Below are positions 1 to 10,473 of a DNA stretch of 64,000 nt, one piece after another (the first letter of the stretch is position 1; each line of letters starts with the position of its first letter). Origin of the DNA: Loxodes magnus. Lineage: Eukaryota > Ciliophora > Karyorelictea > Loxodida > Loxodidae. The stretch covers positions 1 through 64,000 of the forward strand of contig CAMPDV010001195.1 of assembly GCA_946699065.1 (NCBI GenBank), in the 5' to 3' direction. Below the pieces are notes generated by a model. The model worked only from the letters and a program-made list of their open reading frames with translations. It made no database searches and had not been told where the DNA came from. Made by a program: the position numbers and the translations under genes.

Positions 1-2330
1 GCTAAAATTTAGTTAAGATATACCGTCTAGAAATATTTATTTTAGTATAAAGAGAAAAAATCTAAGCTAGCTTAGAATTTTCCAGGATCAAATTATGAGC
101 ATCTTGCTGATTTATTTTACCTGCTCTTTTAAATTAACATTTATATATAGATTTTTATTTTGTCCTTTTATTAGTTACTTGATTGTTAATAGTAAATTGC
201 ATCGAAAAATTTTAAGCTAAAAAATCTTAAAACTATGTTCCAAAATATCTTCAGTCCAAACTCTTAAAAACATTAGAAGTATTCTTTAAAACTAGTAGAT
301 AGTTAATACTTACACTAATTAAGATTAATGCATTTAGCCTTTTATCTCATTTTAAGTTTTTAATTTTCAACTGAGCAAGAGAAAGCTGCTATGTATGGTT
401 TATTCGAATGAGCCTGCTTAGTTTGAATTTTAACTTTGTAAAATAAATTAAATTTTTTACTTTTTAGCAATTAATGATAAATTGGAATATTTTAGGGCAA
501 AGATTCTAGTTGAAGTGTTTGCTCTTAGCTCTTATCTGACATGACAATTATATTTTGCTGATTTATTTCTGCAAAAGGAATACCACTTTTAAAAGAGATA
601 TATGATAATAAACTTCAATAAGCTACCAAAACTGATAATAACGCAAATATTTCCTTTCAAGATCTTGCATCAAAATAGGAGTCTCTCTAAGATATAGTGG
701 CTAATAAGATCTTTCAAAATCTTGCTTCAGCATTTCTTTTGATTCTTGCAATTTTTCCACTAATGTCTTCTTTAATTAAACAATAAACTCAAAAATATTT
801 AAAGGTATGATAATTATCAAAATTGAAGGAAATTTGTCAATGATTTAGACTAACCTCTTAATTCTCTTGGAACTAAAATTTATACTTATGAAAATAGAAA
901 TGTATTTATTTTGGCTATAACTATTAAGATTTGCATTAAGTCTATTATTTAATAAGTAGTTTTCAGTGTTCATTCTATTTTTCCTCTTAAAATTTTAAAA
1001 TAAAGGAAAAATAAGAAGTTTATAAGGCTTTTACATAGAAAGGTTAGCAATAGATATTTGCCTCATTCCTCATAAATGCTTAATTTAGAAAAATGAAGAA
1101 AGCCATTTATTAACTAAGACGTCTAGATTAAGAAAAATAATTTAATTAATGATTTTTATCTGAAAACTTTGATATAATTAATAATAGATAAAGAGATAGT
1201 ACAGATCAAAGATATAATCTTGCTTTTTAGCTTTACAAATTGAAAATATAATTAATTTATCTTAGATAACAGTATTAAACATTATTACTAAGAAATAGAT
1301 AACTATTTTCATAAAATCTAAACTTTAAATCCTTTATTAGAGCTTTATCACTTATACTAATTTAGTTAAATCCAATAAATTTCTAAGAAGCATAGTTATC
1401 TAAAATAATAATTTGATTTGTTTATATATTAAATTAAATAGCTTTCTAATTTTCAAATATAGTAACATTTATCTCTATTAACTATAAATTTATTTTATTA
1501 TTTTAAGTTTTAAGAAAAAAGTCTAACCTTCAATTTTAAAGCATTAAAAGATATAAGTATATGAAATCTCATAATTCTAATAACTAAGAAGGATTTGAGA
1601 AAATTCTGGCTTTATTTTAAAATTTAATTTCTATCTTTTTGTTATCTGAGTCAGCTTCTTTAGGCTTAGAAAGTTCTCCTTTCTCAAACTTGATTGAAGT
1701 TAAACTTTAACTTAATGATGCATTTCATTGATTATTACTAAAGTCTCCACTAATATTATTCCAGAGAACTATAAAAAGCCAATGCTGTAAGTTCAATTAT
1801 TAAATTAACTATAGTTTAATAGGCATTCCTAATTAAAGCAAGAATAAATGTCTTAAAAGTGGTAAGGGAAATTAAGTTATGCTTAATACTAAAAGAAGCT
1901 TTAAATCAGTGTTGCTGAAAATCTAAATTATTAGAACAAAATAAATTAAATGGTTTATGTATTTTAAGGCTAATAGATATTATTTTACCATTTTAAGATT
2001 TACAACTATAACATTTTATATTAAAACTTATACCTTTTATAAATTTAGTCAAATTAATATTGCTTAATTTGCATATCGTTGATATAATCTTAAACTCAAA
2101 CTTCAATAGTATTAATGGTTATAACTTAGGGCTATACATTTATAAAACAAAGCTTACATTATTACAATTTAAAGCTGATATTATAAATTTAAAAATTCTC
2201 TTTTACTAAAAATAAAGACCAAATTCAAAAAATATCGCTAATATAATTAGCACTAAAATTCTAATAATTTTAAGTATCTTTTCTTTCTCTTTTCTTCATT
2301 TATTGTTTTTTAAGTATTCAAATCTTTAAT
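1..2330. other. AT-rich stretch without recognised genes
   Basis: I see no tRNA, no family motif and no convincing ORF here. The sequence is low-complexity A/T with scattered short homopolymers. Confidence 0.5.
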
Positions 2331-2632
2331 TAATTTCAACTTAAAGAGTTTTGGACTGCAACTTCTTGCAGTTTAACGACCCCAGCACTCCCTTCATGGG
2401 ATAACGGAGATATCCTGTTGCTTTCGAAAAAGCAGCTGCCAGAGAGCTCCATCGCTATGGGCAGCCAGGCTTCAAGCCCCTACCAGGATTGGATAATCAA
2501 GAGGAAGGCGTTCCCTTGTAAAGGTTGACTTTGACCAGGGACTTTCTCAGCGACAGGAAAGGGAACTTGTTCCTAGCCATAAAACCAGAAAATATGATTC
2601 AGAAGGTCAATCTCAGCTTCCACCATCTTTTT
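2331..2632 (+). repeat. Structured dispersed repeat, copy 1 (SINE-like)
   Basis: A GC-richer block of about 300 bp that recurs at 14779-15062 and 50813-51113, all on the same strand. Shared landmarks are TTTTGGAC near the start, GATATCCTGTTG, GGCTTCAAG, CCAGGGACTTTCT, GTTCCTAG and a final ATCTTTTT. Copy 1 has a perfect 7-bp hairpin (ACTGCAA, CTTC loop, TTGCAGT at 2355-2372) and a second one (TGCTTT, CGAA, AAAGCA at 2419-2434). Both stems are kept with different bases in copy 3. GGCTTCAAGCCCC resembles a pol III box B with one mismatch, and the T-run would suit a pol III terminator. I do not recognise the RNA; a SINE or a small structured ncRNA are the best guesses. Confidence 0.7.
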
Positions 2633-2700
2633 AATTATTCAAGTATTCAAGTCTTCAGATTAAAATTTTATTTTATTATATATTTTTTTTAAAAACCGCC

Positions 2701-2975
2701 ATAGTTGTTCGAAGGTGAACAACAAGGTCATCTTCATCAGAGGTTGGGGAAGTTAAGTACCCATAATCGACTTTATGTCTTCCTCTGCTTTGGTTTGGCA
2801 TCGAGACATAAAATTCTTAGACCTTCGGCACTGACTTAGTTTATTTTTAATTCTGGAACGAAAAAGAAATAATATTGCGAACAGAGGTGGGGAATTTAAG
2901 TACCCATAATTGACACATGTCGTCCTCTGCTTTGGTGATGCAATGAGACACAATCCTGCCATGTCCTTGGATCTC
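2701..2975 (+). repeat. Tandem dimer of a hairpin-rich ~72-bp element
   Basis: Two similar copies lie at 2738-2810 and 2882-2952. Both hold the core TTAAGTACCCATAAT and the segment CCTCTGCTTTGGT. Each begins with CAGAGG and later has the complement CCTCTG. In copy 1 TTTATGTC pairs with GACATAAA; copy 2 keeps a shorter version (TGTC with GACA). Just upstream GTTGTTC and GAACAAC form a perfect 7-bp hairpin (2705-2723). The block is much richer in GC than its surroundings. No coding sense is seen on either strand. Confidence 0.55.
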
Positions 2976-3011
2976 CAACAAGTAGAAAAGATTACGAGTA
3001 TTCTAAAATTA

Positions 3012-3127
3012 TATCAGTATTGAACATTTTTATCATTACTGAATAATTATACCAGTATTGAACAAGGTTTATCAGTATCTGATAATTTTATCAGTAAGAA
3101 ACATTCTTGTCAGTATGAAACATTTTT
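3012..3127 (+). repeat. Minisatellite, six units of 19-20 bp
   Basis: Six degenerate units of the type ATCAGTATTGAACATTTTT follow each other (starts near 3012, 3031, 3050, 3070, 3089 and 3108). It sits between the dimer element and the conserved 3' motif that starts at 3133. Confidence 0.6.
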
Positions 3128-3132
3128 TTAAA

Positions 3133-3172
3133 GAGCCGCGCACCAATGAGAGTGCTACGCGCTCTATAATCA
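3133..3172 (+). repeat. Conserved 3'-end motif, copy 1
   Basis: AAAGAGC, a core CCAATGAGAGTGCTA, and CGCTCTATAAT, with GAGC/GCTC and GCAC/GTGC able to pair. A close relative is at 10408-10446. Looser relatives lie in the gag-like ORFs ending near 28.7 and 30.95 kb, where the same bases encode a TNE(V/I)L peptide. It may be an element 3' end or a remnant of that C-terminal coding motif. Confidence 0.45.
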
Positions 3173-3523
3173 AATTTATTTATTATTTTATTATTAAAGA
3201 TGTGAAACATTTAGAAAGATTAGCATAAGAAAACACCCTTAAAAATTAAAAAATAGTAAAAAATTTAGGGTTTTTATCATAAATTGTATAGCTCATAATA
3301 AAAAATTAGAATCCTAGTAAAAAACACTAAATTCATCTACTATTAAAAATTAAAAGCTGCAACAAATAAAATTTTAATTATGATTAAGAAAAAATAATAA
3401 AGAGAATCTAATGAAATAAGACCCCTATTATATTCAATCTTATAAAGATTTTGGATTAATAATCACTTAATTTCTCTTATATTATAAGCTGGATTTAAAA
3501 TTTTAAACATTAGAAGCTAATGA

Positions 3524-4207
3524 AGATAATAGTTTCTCTTATTATTATTATTTTAAGGTCTCAAGAAGGGTTTTTTGTAGGCTCCATAGATAAAGGAGCA
3601 AAAACCAGAGACTTCTAATTCTTCATCCATCACGTCTTCTTTAATAAAATAATAATCTTCTTAATCTTAATAACCTCTAATAGTTGAAAATTAAAGACAA
3701 TCTTTTAAGAACTTAAATAAGCCAGAATAAAACTAATAATAAAATATTGACTTTCTTCCTAAACCTAGACCAAGTAACTATAGGAAATAAGAGCGATGCA
3801 AAAACAGACAAATGAAGAATAATTATTTTGAAAGTCTTTTGAAATCGTGCGTATTCTTTAAGAAGAAGTAAAAATATTAAGATCTACTGAAGAAAGATTA
3901 GTCAAATAAGAATTCGAAGTATAGCAACTTGGACAAAAAAGAATAGAGCCTCTAATTTAAAAATGGAAGTAGAAGACGAACCAACTACTCAAGAGATGTT
4001 ACTGTGCTAATCAAGATTCTCAAGAGTTGCAAGATATACAAGGAAAAGATTCTGAAGAGAATTGAATTTACGTGACGATTGAAGGAAGAATTTACAGAAG
4101 AAGAATTTTCATTCGAGTTCCAGAACTTGGATGACCCGAATATTTTTACCGATCACTGGATGTCAGTCGAGGTGAAACACCTCAAAACCACAAACACTTT
4201 AATTAAG
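3524..4207 (+). CDS. Gag-like or unknown basic ORF (relaxed code)
   Basis: One frame is open from a TGA at 3521 through to the TAT/ATT microsatellite at about 4208, if TAA and TAG are Gln and the TGA at 4073 is Trp. The middle is Gln-rich and then strongly basic (YRKQERCKNRQMKNNYF), followed by a charged stretch RIEFT-W-RLKEEFTEEEF and DDPNIFTDHWMSVEVKHLK. The part after 4073 uses GC-richer codons than its surroundings, which supports coding. No clear start codon is in frame (an ATG at 3411 is in another frame), so the 5' end is open. I do not recognise the protein; by position and composition it could belong to the gag-like swarm of this window, but no zinc knuckle was found. Confidence 0.35.
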
Positions 4208-4374
4208 TATATTATTATTATTATTATTTTAACTAAATGTAAAATTAAAATTCCTGGGTTTGTTTCTGCTGACAAGTTTTTTCCGTGGTTGTTTCCACGA
4301 CCTTCTTTTAAAGTGGACGACTACCACGAAAGATTCTTTATTCATAGTTTCTATTTATATATTCAGTGATCCAA

Positions 4375-4999
4375 AGTTTGTTTAAATTTCTTCAGTCCTT
4401 TATCTTCATTATAGTTGAGTTATCTTCACTTCTTACAATTTCTTAGTAAATGATACCAAGATTAGCAGTACCAACAATTTTTATATCTTTTTTCTAATTT
4501 CTATTTTTTAAAAACTTTTTTCTCCAGCATCTCAATTCTTTTGTTTATATTTGTATCATTTTTTACTTAATTTTACTTTTCTTAATGTTGTATTTTGTGC
4601 TAATCTTCTTCTATGATAATTCTTTGTGATTAATTGAAGTTAGTTTACGACATTTCATAAAGTTAATTTTCTGTTAATACTGAGTTTTTAATCAGTTAAC
4701 TTTTGAGAATTAGAAGTTCGTTATTTTAATCTTCTATGTAATTCATTACTTCCCGGATTTTTTCTCCTTGATTAAAAAATATCTCTTCATATTTTGCAAT
4801 TTTTTTTTTCGATTTCGCTTTGGAGTAAATTGTTATTTTTGGTTTCAGGGTTTTATTATTCATTCGGACCAACCATTACTTTTCCCTCTGAAGACGAGCT
4901 AGATTCTCTATCCTGTCTTTGCTATTTTAGCTCCTCGTTCGTCACTTGTTTTCTTGTTTTTCTTTGTTATTTCTTTGAAAGACGAATGTTCTTCTCCAT
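4375..4999 (-). pseudogene. Gag-like ORF: coiled coil plus CCHC knuckle, frameshifted
   Basis: ATG at 4997-4999 opens a basic, Ser-rich N-terminus (MEKNIRLSKKQQRKTRK). One frameshift near 4795 leads into a long coiled-coil region, which ends in a perfect CCHC zinc knuckle, CWYCQSWYHLLRNC, at about 4440-4500. A TGA follows two residues after the last Cys, as in the relative at 61.5-62.4 kb. CCHC knuckles of this kind bind nucleic acid in retroelement Gag/ORF1 proteins. No reverse transcriptase follows. Reading needs TAA/TAG as Gln throughout. Either a decayed copy or a gene whose frame break is a short intron. Confidence 0.55.
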
Positions 5000-5063
5000 T
5001 TTTTTTAATTTAATAGTTTCTCTTATGAAATATCTTTTATTTATATTAAAAATAGAAAGATAA

Positions 5064-6300
5064 AAAAAATTATTTTTAACATACTTTTTTATCTTCATCA
5101 GATACTGTATAAATATAAAAAATGAAATAGGTAAGATAAAGAAAATAAAATAAATGTAAACATTTTATCTAAGCTATCGATAGTTAAGGTATATTCAGTT
5201 TATAAAAATTAGATGCTTCTAATTCAGAAACGAAAATGAAAGAAATGTTCTCTTAAATAATAAGAATCTGAAAGTTAAAATAAAAACATAGAAATTAGTC
5301 AATTAAATGAATTTTCAAGAACTTAATAGACTTAGATATTTAAGTAATTTAAATTCCTTATCATTGAATAGCCTAAATTATAAAAAAAGGGATTAAAGCA
5401 ATATTAGGTGGTTCTTGGAAACATTTTCAAGAAATTTTTATTCTATTTGTATAAATAGAATTTAAAGGTCTTATTCAAACTGTTTACTAAAGATCCATAA
5501 TATAATTAAATTAAATGTTTAATTTTATAAGAATTAAAATTGAGTTCTTTGTTTTAATGAAGCTTTTGACAAAATTTTATAGAATATTTTTCTAGAAACA
5601 CTAACTAATTTTAAAAATTTTAATCAATAAAAAAACAAAATTTGATGAATTGCTATTGATTACTATTTTTTTAATTTATTATGCTAAAATTATATTTTTC
5701 AAACTCATAATGAAATTAAATTATTACTTGATCATTTAATCATTAAGCAGTGAGTAAAAAATAAGTTTCTTTTCTTTCAATAACCTTAATAATGACTTTT
5801 AGTTTGTTTTTATAACTTTATTTATAGATTTATTGCTTTATTTATTTTAAGTTTTTTTCTAAACTAGCTACTAGTTTTGTTTTTCTTTGCTTAATACCTA
5901 ATTTAACTCCTTTTGGCATACCATTTTAATTATTGATTACAATAAAAAAAATTTCTTCTTTTTTGCTAATTTTTGTATAAACTTTTTTCATTTTTTATTT
6001 AGATAAAATTATCTTTTTCAAAATTAACTTTAACAGAAAGGAAATAGATTTAGAGGAGTAAATTGAAATTAAATTCTAAAGAACATATTACTATGATTTT
6101 AACTATGAATGTGAAAATTAGAGATAGTTATCTTGAATACATTAATATATACTTATTTTTATTCTTTAGGCAAACAATTAAAAAAGGAATTAAATCTTTT
6201 TATGAATTAAAATAGCTAAACTATTTTTCAAAATATTACGTTTATTAGATTTATTGCTAATTAATAATAATAGATAAAATTTTTTAGAGATCTTCTTGGA
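5064..6300. other. AT-rich stretch without recognised genes
   Basis: No tRNA, repeat copy or motif-bearing ORF was found. The sequence is A/T low complexity. Confidence 0.4.
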
Positions 6301-6301
6301 T

Positions 6302-7120
6302 TTTCACTAATTTCCCTCTTTCCAATCAGAATAGTCTGGTGAATAAAAAGAAAAGTTTATTGTTTCATTTCTATTTTTTCTTTTCTTAAATCTTGTATTT
6401 CTCTTCTCTCTCCATCTTTCATCCATCTACCTTGCTACTATTCTTTTGGCACTTGTCTCTTTAATTTGATAAATAGATTCTCTCTCAGTAATATGGATTC
6501 TTTCTGTCAGTCTCTTAACTCTCTAATTAAATTCATTCTTGAATACATAGAAATTTCTACACTATTTGTATTAGTGTCCTTTTTTTCTTGCAGTAATAGC
6601 ACTTTCTACTCTTCATTGTATTCTGATAAATTTTTGGTCTTTTTTCAATTTCCATTTGACAACCTTGCTAATTGTTTTAAAATTATTCTTAAATTTGATT
6701 TTGCCCCAATATCACAATTGGTTCTGTCTATTATGCACGTTCTGTTTATTTAATTAATTATGATTATGAGTATAATTTCATTTACTATATTTACTAAGAG
6801 CAGTCAGTTTGAATATTTCAATAGGCATCCATTTCTCTTTCTTATTTAATTAATCTATCTTCTACGTTTTCACGATTCTCTATCAATATTTAATTTTATT
6901 CCTTAAGCTTTTTTACCTCATTAAGCAAAATTTTTACTAATTCTGTAAGTTATTCAATGCTATTTCGATCCTCACCAAGATAAATTTCTGAAAGATCTTA
7001 GTCAACTGGAGTTTCTTATTACTTTGGAGGTGTGGACATTCTCTTCCTAGGTTTTGATTGTTTCTACTTTTTCTCTTCAGATTCTTATTAATTTTTACCT
7101 TTCTAATTTTATTTGGTAAA
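6302..7120 (-). CDS. Gag-like ORF: coiled coil plus degenerate zinc knuckle
   Basis: A single frame runs from about 7120 to 6302 when TAA/TAG are Gln and TGA is Trp. A likely start is ATG at 7037-7039 (MSTPPKQQETPVDQ). Residues 25-70 are a heptad-like coil (SIEQLTELVKILLNEVKKLK) that aligns with the ORFs at 7.3-8.2 and 11.0-11.9 kb. The TGA at 6818-6820 (MDAY-TGA-NIQ) aligns with Trp in the relatives (LNAF-W-NIS, IDTL-W-NYQ). A knuckle remnant CYYCKKKRTLIQIV keeps C-x2-C but has lost the His and last Cys. The tail is Lys/Glu-rich. The ORF lies head-to-head with the next one (starts at 7.04 and about 7.3 kb). The role is inferred from architecture only: RNA-binding Gag-like protein of a mobile element. 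Confidence 0.5.
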
Positions 7121-7320
7121 AAATCCAGGCTTAATTTTTTTAATTATTCTATTGCTAATTAGTTAATTTTATATTTATAGTCTATAAATTAAATTAAGAA
7201 TATTCATTTCTTTATGATTATGCTTTATTATTGACAGATCTTATAATAATTGTATTAAATAATCTTCCCGTAAAATTGCTAATTCAAATAAAAAATATAT
7301 CGGATTTCAAAAAGAAATTT

Positions 7321-8157
7321 TTTACTCTTAAGATTTAATAGGCTGGCACGTGGCAACAATAGGAGGAGCAGAAGCTGTTTAAGAAAGTCGCAAATGGACT
7401 AACGTCAACATCGGAAGAAAAGCCTAGGAAACAAGTTAAATCCGCTTTTCATTAAGAGATTACAGAGTTAAATCCCTCTTGTCAGATGAGTATGAAATAG
7501 CTCATCAAATTATTACTGAGTTTTTAGGAAGAGGTCAGGAAACTCAGAAATGAGAATGAGAAACCGACAGAAAAGATCCAACACAGACTTCAAGACACCT
7601 TAGACTTCAGAATGGCAAATTAAAAGAGGGAGATTGACACTCTTTGGAATTACTAACGAGAGAAATCCAGTTAGACGAACTCCCAAGTGGAGAGGATCCA
7701 AGCTTAGAATTCTTAGATTGAAAATCTTTCACAGAGTCAGAAGACACAGATTCAACTAGAACAGAACGATAAAATGGAGATTGAAAAGACTCTTCAAGAA
7801 ATAAAGAAAAAAGAAGAAAAAACAGATTAAGATTTAGAAACTATGCTATTATTGTAAAAGTAAATATCAACTGTGGAAGAATGTGCATAATTTTGTAAAG
7901 TTAAGGAAAAATAATGACAGAAATAAATTTAATAAAAATAATAAAAAGAAGGAAAATTAGATCTGATGCGTAGAGAATGGAGCGGTTTAAAGGTTGAAAA
8001 TGGATTCGGAAGCAGAAATAGAAGTTTTAAGATGAAGTACAGTAAGACAGTAATCTCGAGTGCTAGAGATCGTAAAAAACTAGACTCAAACTTCCAAATA
8101 TTTTTAAGCGGTGATATGTCTGACACCTCGAACATTTTAATAATAACTATTTGCTAA
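7321..8157 (+). CDS. Gag-like coiled-coil ORF with frame-displaced zinc knuckle
   Basis: One frame is open across this whole stretch if the TGA at 7915-7917 is read as Trp and TAA/TAG as Gln. It starts without a clear ATG (internal ATGs at 7486 and 7492, MSMKQLIKLLLSFQEEV). It aligns with the coil of the ORF at 11.0-11.9 kb (MSIEQLIKVVLNLQEEV). A zinc knuckle (CYYCKSKYQLW) is readable only in the +1 frame at about 7845-7880, while the main frame resumes with REWSGLKVENGFGSRNRSF. So two small indels appear to flank the knuckle. The C-terminal SNFQIFLSGDM resembles SQTFIFNSREH in the 11-kb relative. Codons are GC-richer than the flanks. Confidence 0.5.
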
Positions 8158-8361
8158 TCCATTCCATAATAATTATATAGCAACAATAATTGACAGCTTC
8201 TTAATCATAAGAATAACCTTTAAATAAACCAATTAGAAATTTAAATTATCATTAAGTAAAAAATTAAAATTAAAATTTCAGATTATTCTATTTTCTTCTA
8301 GTAATTTTATCTTAAGTTTTAGAAAGTATGTTTATAAATTAAGTATAAGATAAATAATAAT

Positions 8362-8428
8362 CTGGCAATTGATGGAAGAGCACCAGCCTGCAGAAATTCT
8401 GCAAATCAGTAGGTTCAAAGTTGCCCGA
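8362..8428 (+). pseudogene. tRNA-Tyr pseudogene
   Basis: Aligned with the intact tRNA-Tyr of the 35-40 kb array it keeps CTGGCAAT at the 5' end, TGGAAGAGCA of the D arm, the intron-region bases AGAAATT-TG-AAATC, GGTTCA of the T arm and TTGCCCGA followed by a T-run. It has lost several bases in the D and T arms. The 45 bases upstream (GTTTATAAAT, AAGATAAAT) also match the array unit, so this is a true homologue of the array's Tyr gene. It lies 52 bp before the intact tRNA-Ile. Confidence 0.75.
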
Positions 8429-8480
8429 TTTTTAAATAAAGAATTAAGTATAAAAGGAATAAGTACCAGTATATATAAGA

Positions 8481-8553
8481 GCTCTTGTAGCTTAGTGGTT
8501 AAAGCGCTGGTCTTATGAGCCAGAGATCGCGAGTTCGACCCTCGCCGAGAGCA
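8481..8553 (+). tRNA. tRNA-Ile(UAU)
   Basis: A full cloverleaf of 73 nt. Acceptor GCTCTTG pairs with CGAGAGC (one T-G), D stem GCTT/AAGC, anticodon stem CTGGT/GCCAG, loop CTTATGA with anticodon TAT, T stem GCGAG/CTCGC around TTCGACC, discriminator A. TTTT follows at once as a pol III stop, and TATATA lies 10 bp upstream. Position 37 is G, which is unusual for an anticodon ending in U. It is the only intact copy of this tRNA-Ile in the window and pairs with the decayed tRNA-Tyr just upstream. Confidence 0.9.
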
Positions 8554-8599
8554 TTTTAATTTATAATATTAAATAAGTTTGATTTATAATAATGCTTAA

Positions 8600-10040
8600 A
8601 TATAAGTAATTTAGTTGATGTATATGATATAAATTTAATTAAAATTTAAGATAAATAATTAAGAAATTGCAAGGTAATACATATAAAACTTCAGAAAAAA
8701 GTAAAAGTATCTTACTGTTTAAAAGTAGATGCTTATAATTATAGTGATATTAATGAAGTTATGAAATAACCAATAGATAGATAAACATTTAATATCTTTA
8801 TCAAATATTACAGTTCTAAAACGATTAATCATTTGAATCAGCATATCATGCTTATTCTCTTTTTAAATTGTTACTAGAATGTTTAAATTTCATCATCTAT
8901 TTAAAATTTCTCAATGAATGTATAAACCTTTTTTAACTTAGGTTTAATTATAAAAAGGTAGTAAATGATCTCTTAAGTATGCAATGAATGAAGTCTCTAG
9001 TTTTGTAATATTCCTTCAAATAATTTGGTTTTTTTATTGCTTTATTACTATTCTCTGCTTGCAACTATTATTCTACCATTTTTGTATAGCTATTTTAATA
9101 ATAGTAGAACGTTTAATTGATATAATTAAGACCTATAGCTTAGTTTCTAGGAAATATGGTTATTTCTATTGCTAGCTAGCTGCTTATAGAATTATTGCTT
9201 TATAAATTATTTATTATGCTTCAGCTCTCTTAGCTCCAACTAATTTTTATTCTTAATCATAGAAAAACGCACAAAATTCTTGCTGCGATAAAAGCTACAT
9301 TTATAGAAAATTCTTTAAGCAATTTAACTATAGTGGAGCTATAGATTATCTGAAATGTGGTAGCCTAAATAGTTAAGAAATGATAAATAAATCTAGATTT
9401 CCTAAAAGCATCTTTCATCAAAATAATTAGATTTAACTACTAAAGAATAATTAGTTCTTGCTTGCTTAAAGAAGCTTAGCGCCAATAACGTTTATCAATT
9501 TCTACTTTTACCTAAAAAATACTTGGCATTCTCAGAGAAAATTATTAGGAATGTAAGATTTAACAATTTTAAGCTTTACTAGAGAATTAAAAAATGCAAG
9601 ATTATTTTATACTTACATGCATTTTATTAAGGAATTTTAATTTTCCACTCTTCTTTTGTCTGCTATTTCTCAAAAGCTTTCTTTAGAAAATATTTTAAGT
9701 GAACATTTTAAGGCAAAAAGTTTGCAAAAATGATTTGACTAATAAAATAATAATAAAAGCATATCTTTATTTTAGATAATCAATCATTGCTAACTTATAG
9801 CTCAGATTATTTTAACTATATCAAAGAAAATCTAATTTAAGCAATTTTTTACTTTAAGCATTAATTTTAATTTCCCTCTAATCTACTTTTAATTGTTAGT
9901 ATCTAAACAAATAAGAAATTAAAATAAATGTTTATCTTTCCTTATTTAATTTAATTTTTATTTTAAGCAGAAAGGAGATATTATTTAGTATAACTTCAAC
10001 TAATATAGAATGTTTATAGTTGGATATTAAGTTTTTATTA
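8600..10040. other. AT-rich stretch; only chance-like open frames
   Basis: A plus-strand frame from 8984 is open to 10276 with one TGA, starting with two hydrophobic segments. It contains no recognisable motif, and a length like this is expected by chance when TAA/TAG count as sense. I do not call a gene. Confidence 0.35.
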
Positions 10041-10049
10041 TTCAAATAT

Positions 10050-10407
10050 AAAATGGATATCGGCCACGTCAGAAAAACTAGTAGGTAATCTGGTGCAGTG
10101 TATATTGCATTGCGAGTAATCTCACACTAGATGCCTCCAAGGTGAAGGGTGGATAAGCTTCATTGAGTCATGCCTAACTTACCCAGAGGGTTCTCTCTAG
10201 CAGTATGAAAGTTTAACTGACGAGCCTTAATGACTTAATAACAAATTCTTATTTGGACCTTATTCAAGAAGACTGAAGTATTTGACTCAAGATTTAAGAA
10301 TAAGTTTGAATAAGAAGATTCCCCATTTGGAGAAGCTGACATGACTCGTAGAACTTCTAGAATTTTTCAAGAAACACGAGAACATTTTTCTTAATATTAA
10401 ATTCTAA
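10050..10407 (+). repeat. GC-rich island, unrecognised, ends at conserved 3' motif
   Basis: A block of clearly higher GC content (10053-10260) with short words such as GATATCGGCCACGTC and CCTCCAAGGTGAAGGGTGG, running into the conserved motif at 10408. It is unlike the block at 2.7-3.0 kb except for that shared 3' motif. Possibly the body of a second non-autonomous element. Confidence 0.35.
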
Positions 10408-10446
10408 TTTTGAAAGAGCTGCAAGCCAATGAGGTGCTAACACGCT
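10408..10446 (+). repeat. Conserved 3'-end motif, copy 2
   Basis: AAAGAGCTGCAAGCCAATGA, then GGTGCTA and CGCTCTATAAT; the same layout as 3133-3172. Read as protein it gives ANEVL, like TNEVL and TNEIL near 30.95 and 28.7 kb. Confidence 0.45.
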
Positions 10447-10473
10447 CTATAATAATTTTTATTTATTTATATC

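Noticed and set aside
2753-2962. Minus-strand ORF of 69 codons
   Set aside because: It lies across the tandem dimer element and has no coding signature; the dimer's paired segments explain the base composition better.
7929-8135. Minus-strand standard-code ORF
   Set aside because: It is antisense to the gag-like ORF at 7321-8157, whose plus-strand translation aligns with relatives.
8984-10276. A 430-codon plus-strand open frame with one TGA and two hydrophobic segments
   Set aside because: No motif, and frames of this length are expected by chance in AT-rich DNA once TAA/TAG are sense. It also runs straight through the GC-rich island at 10.05 kb.
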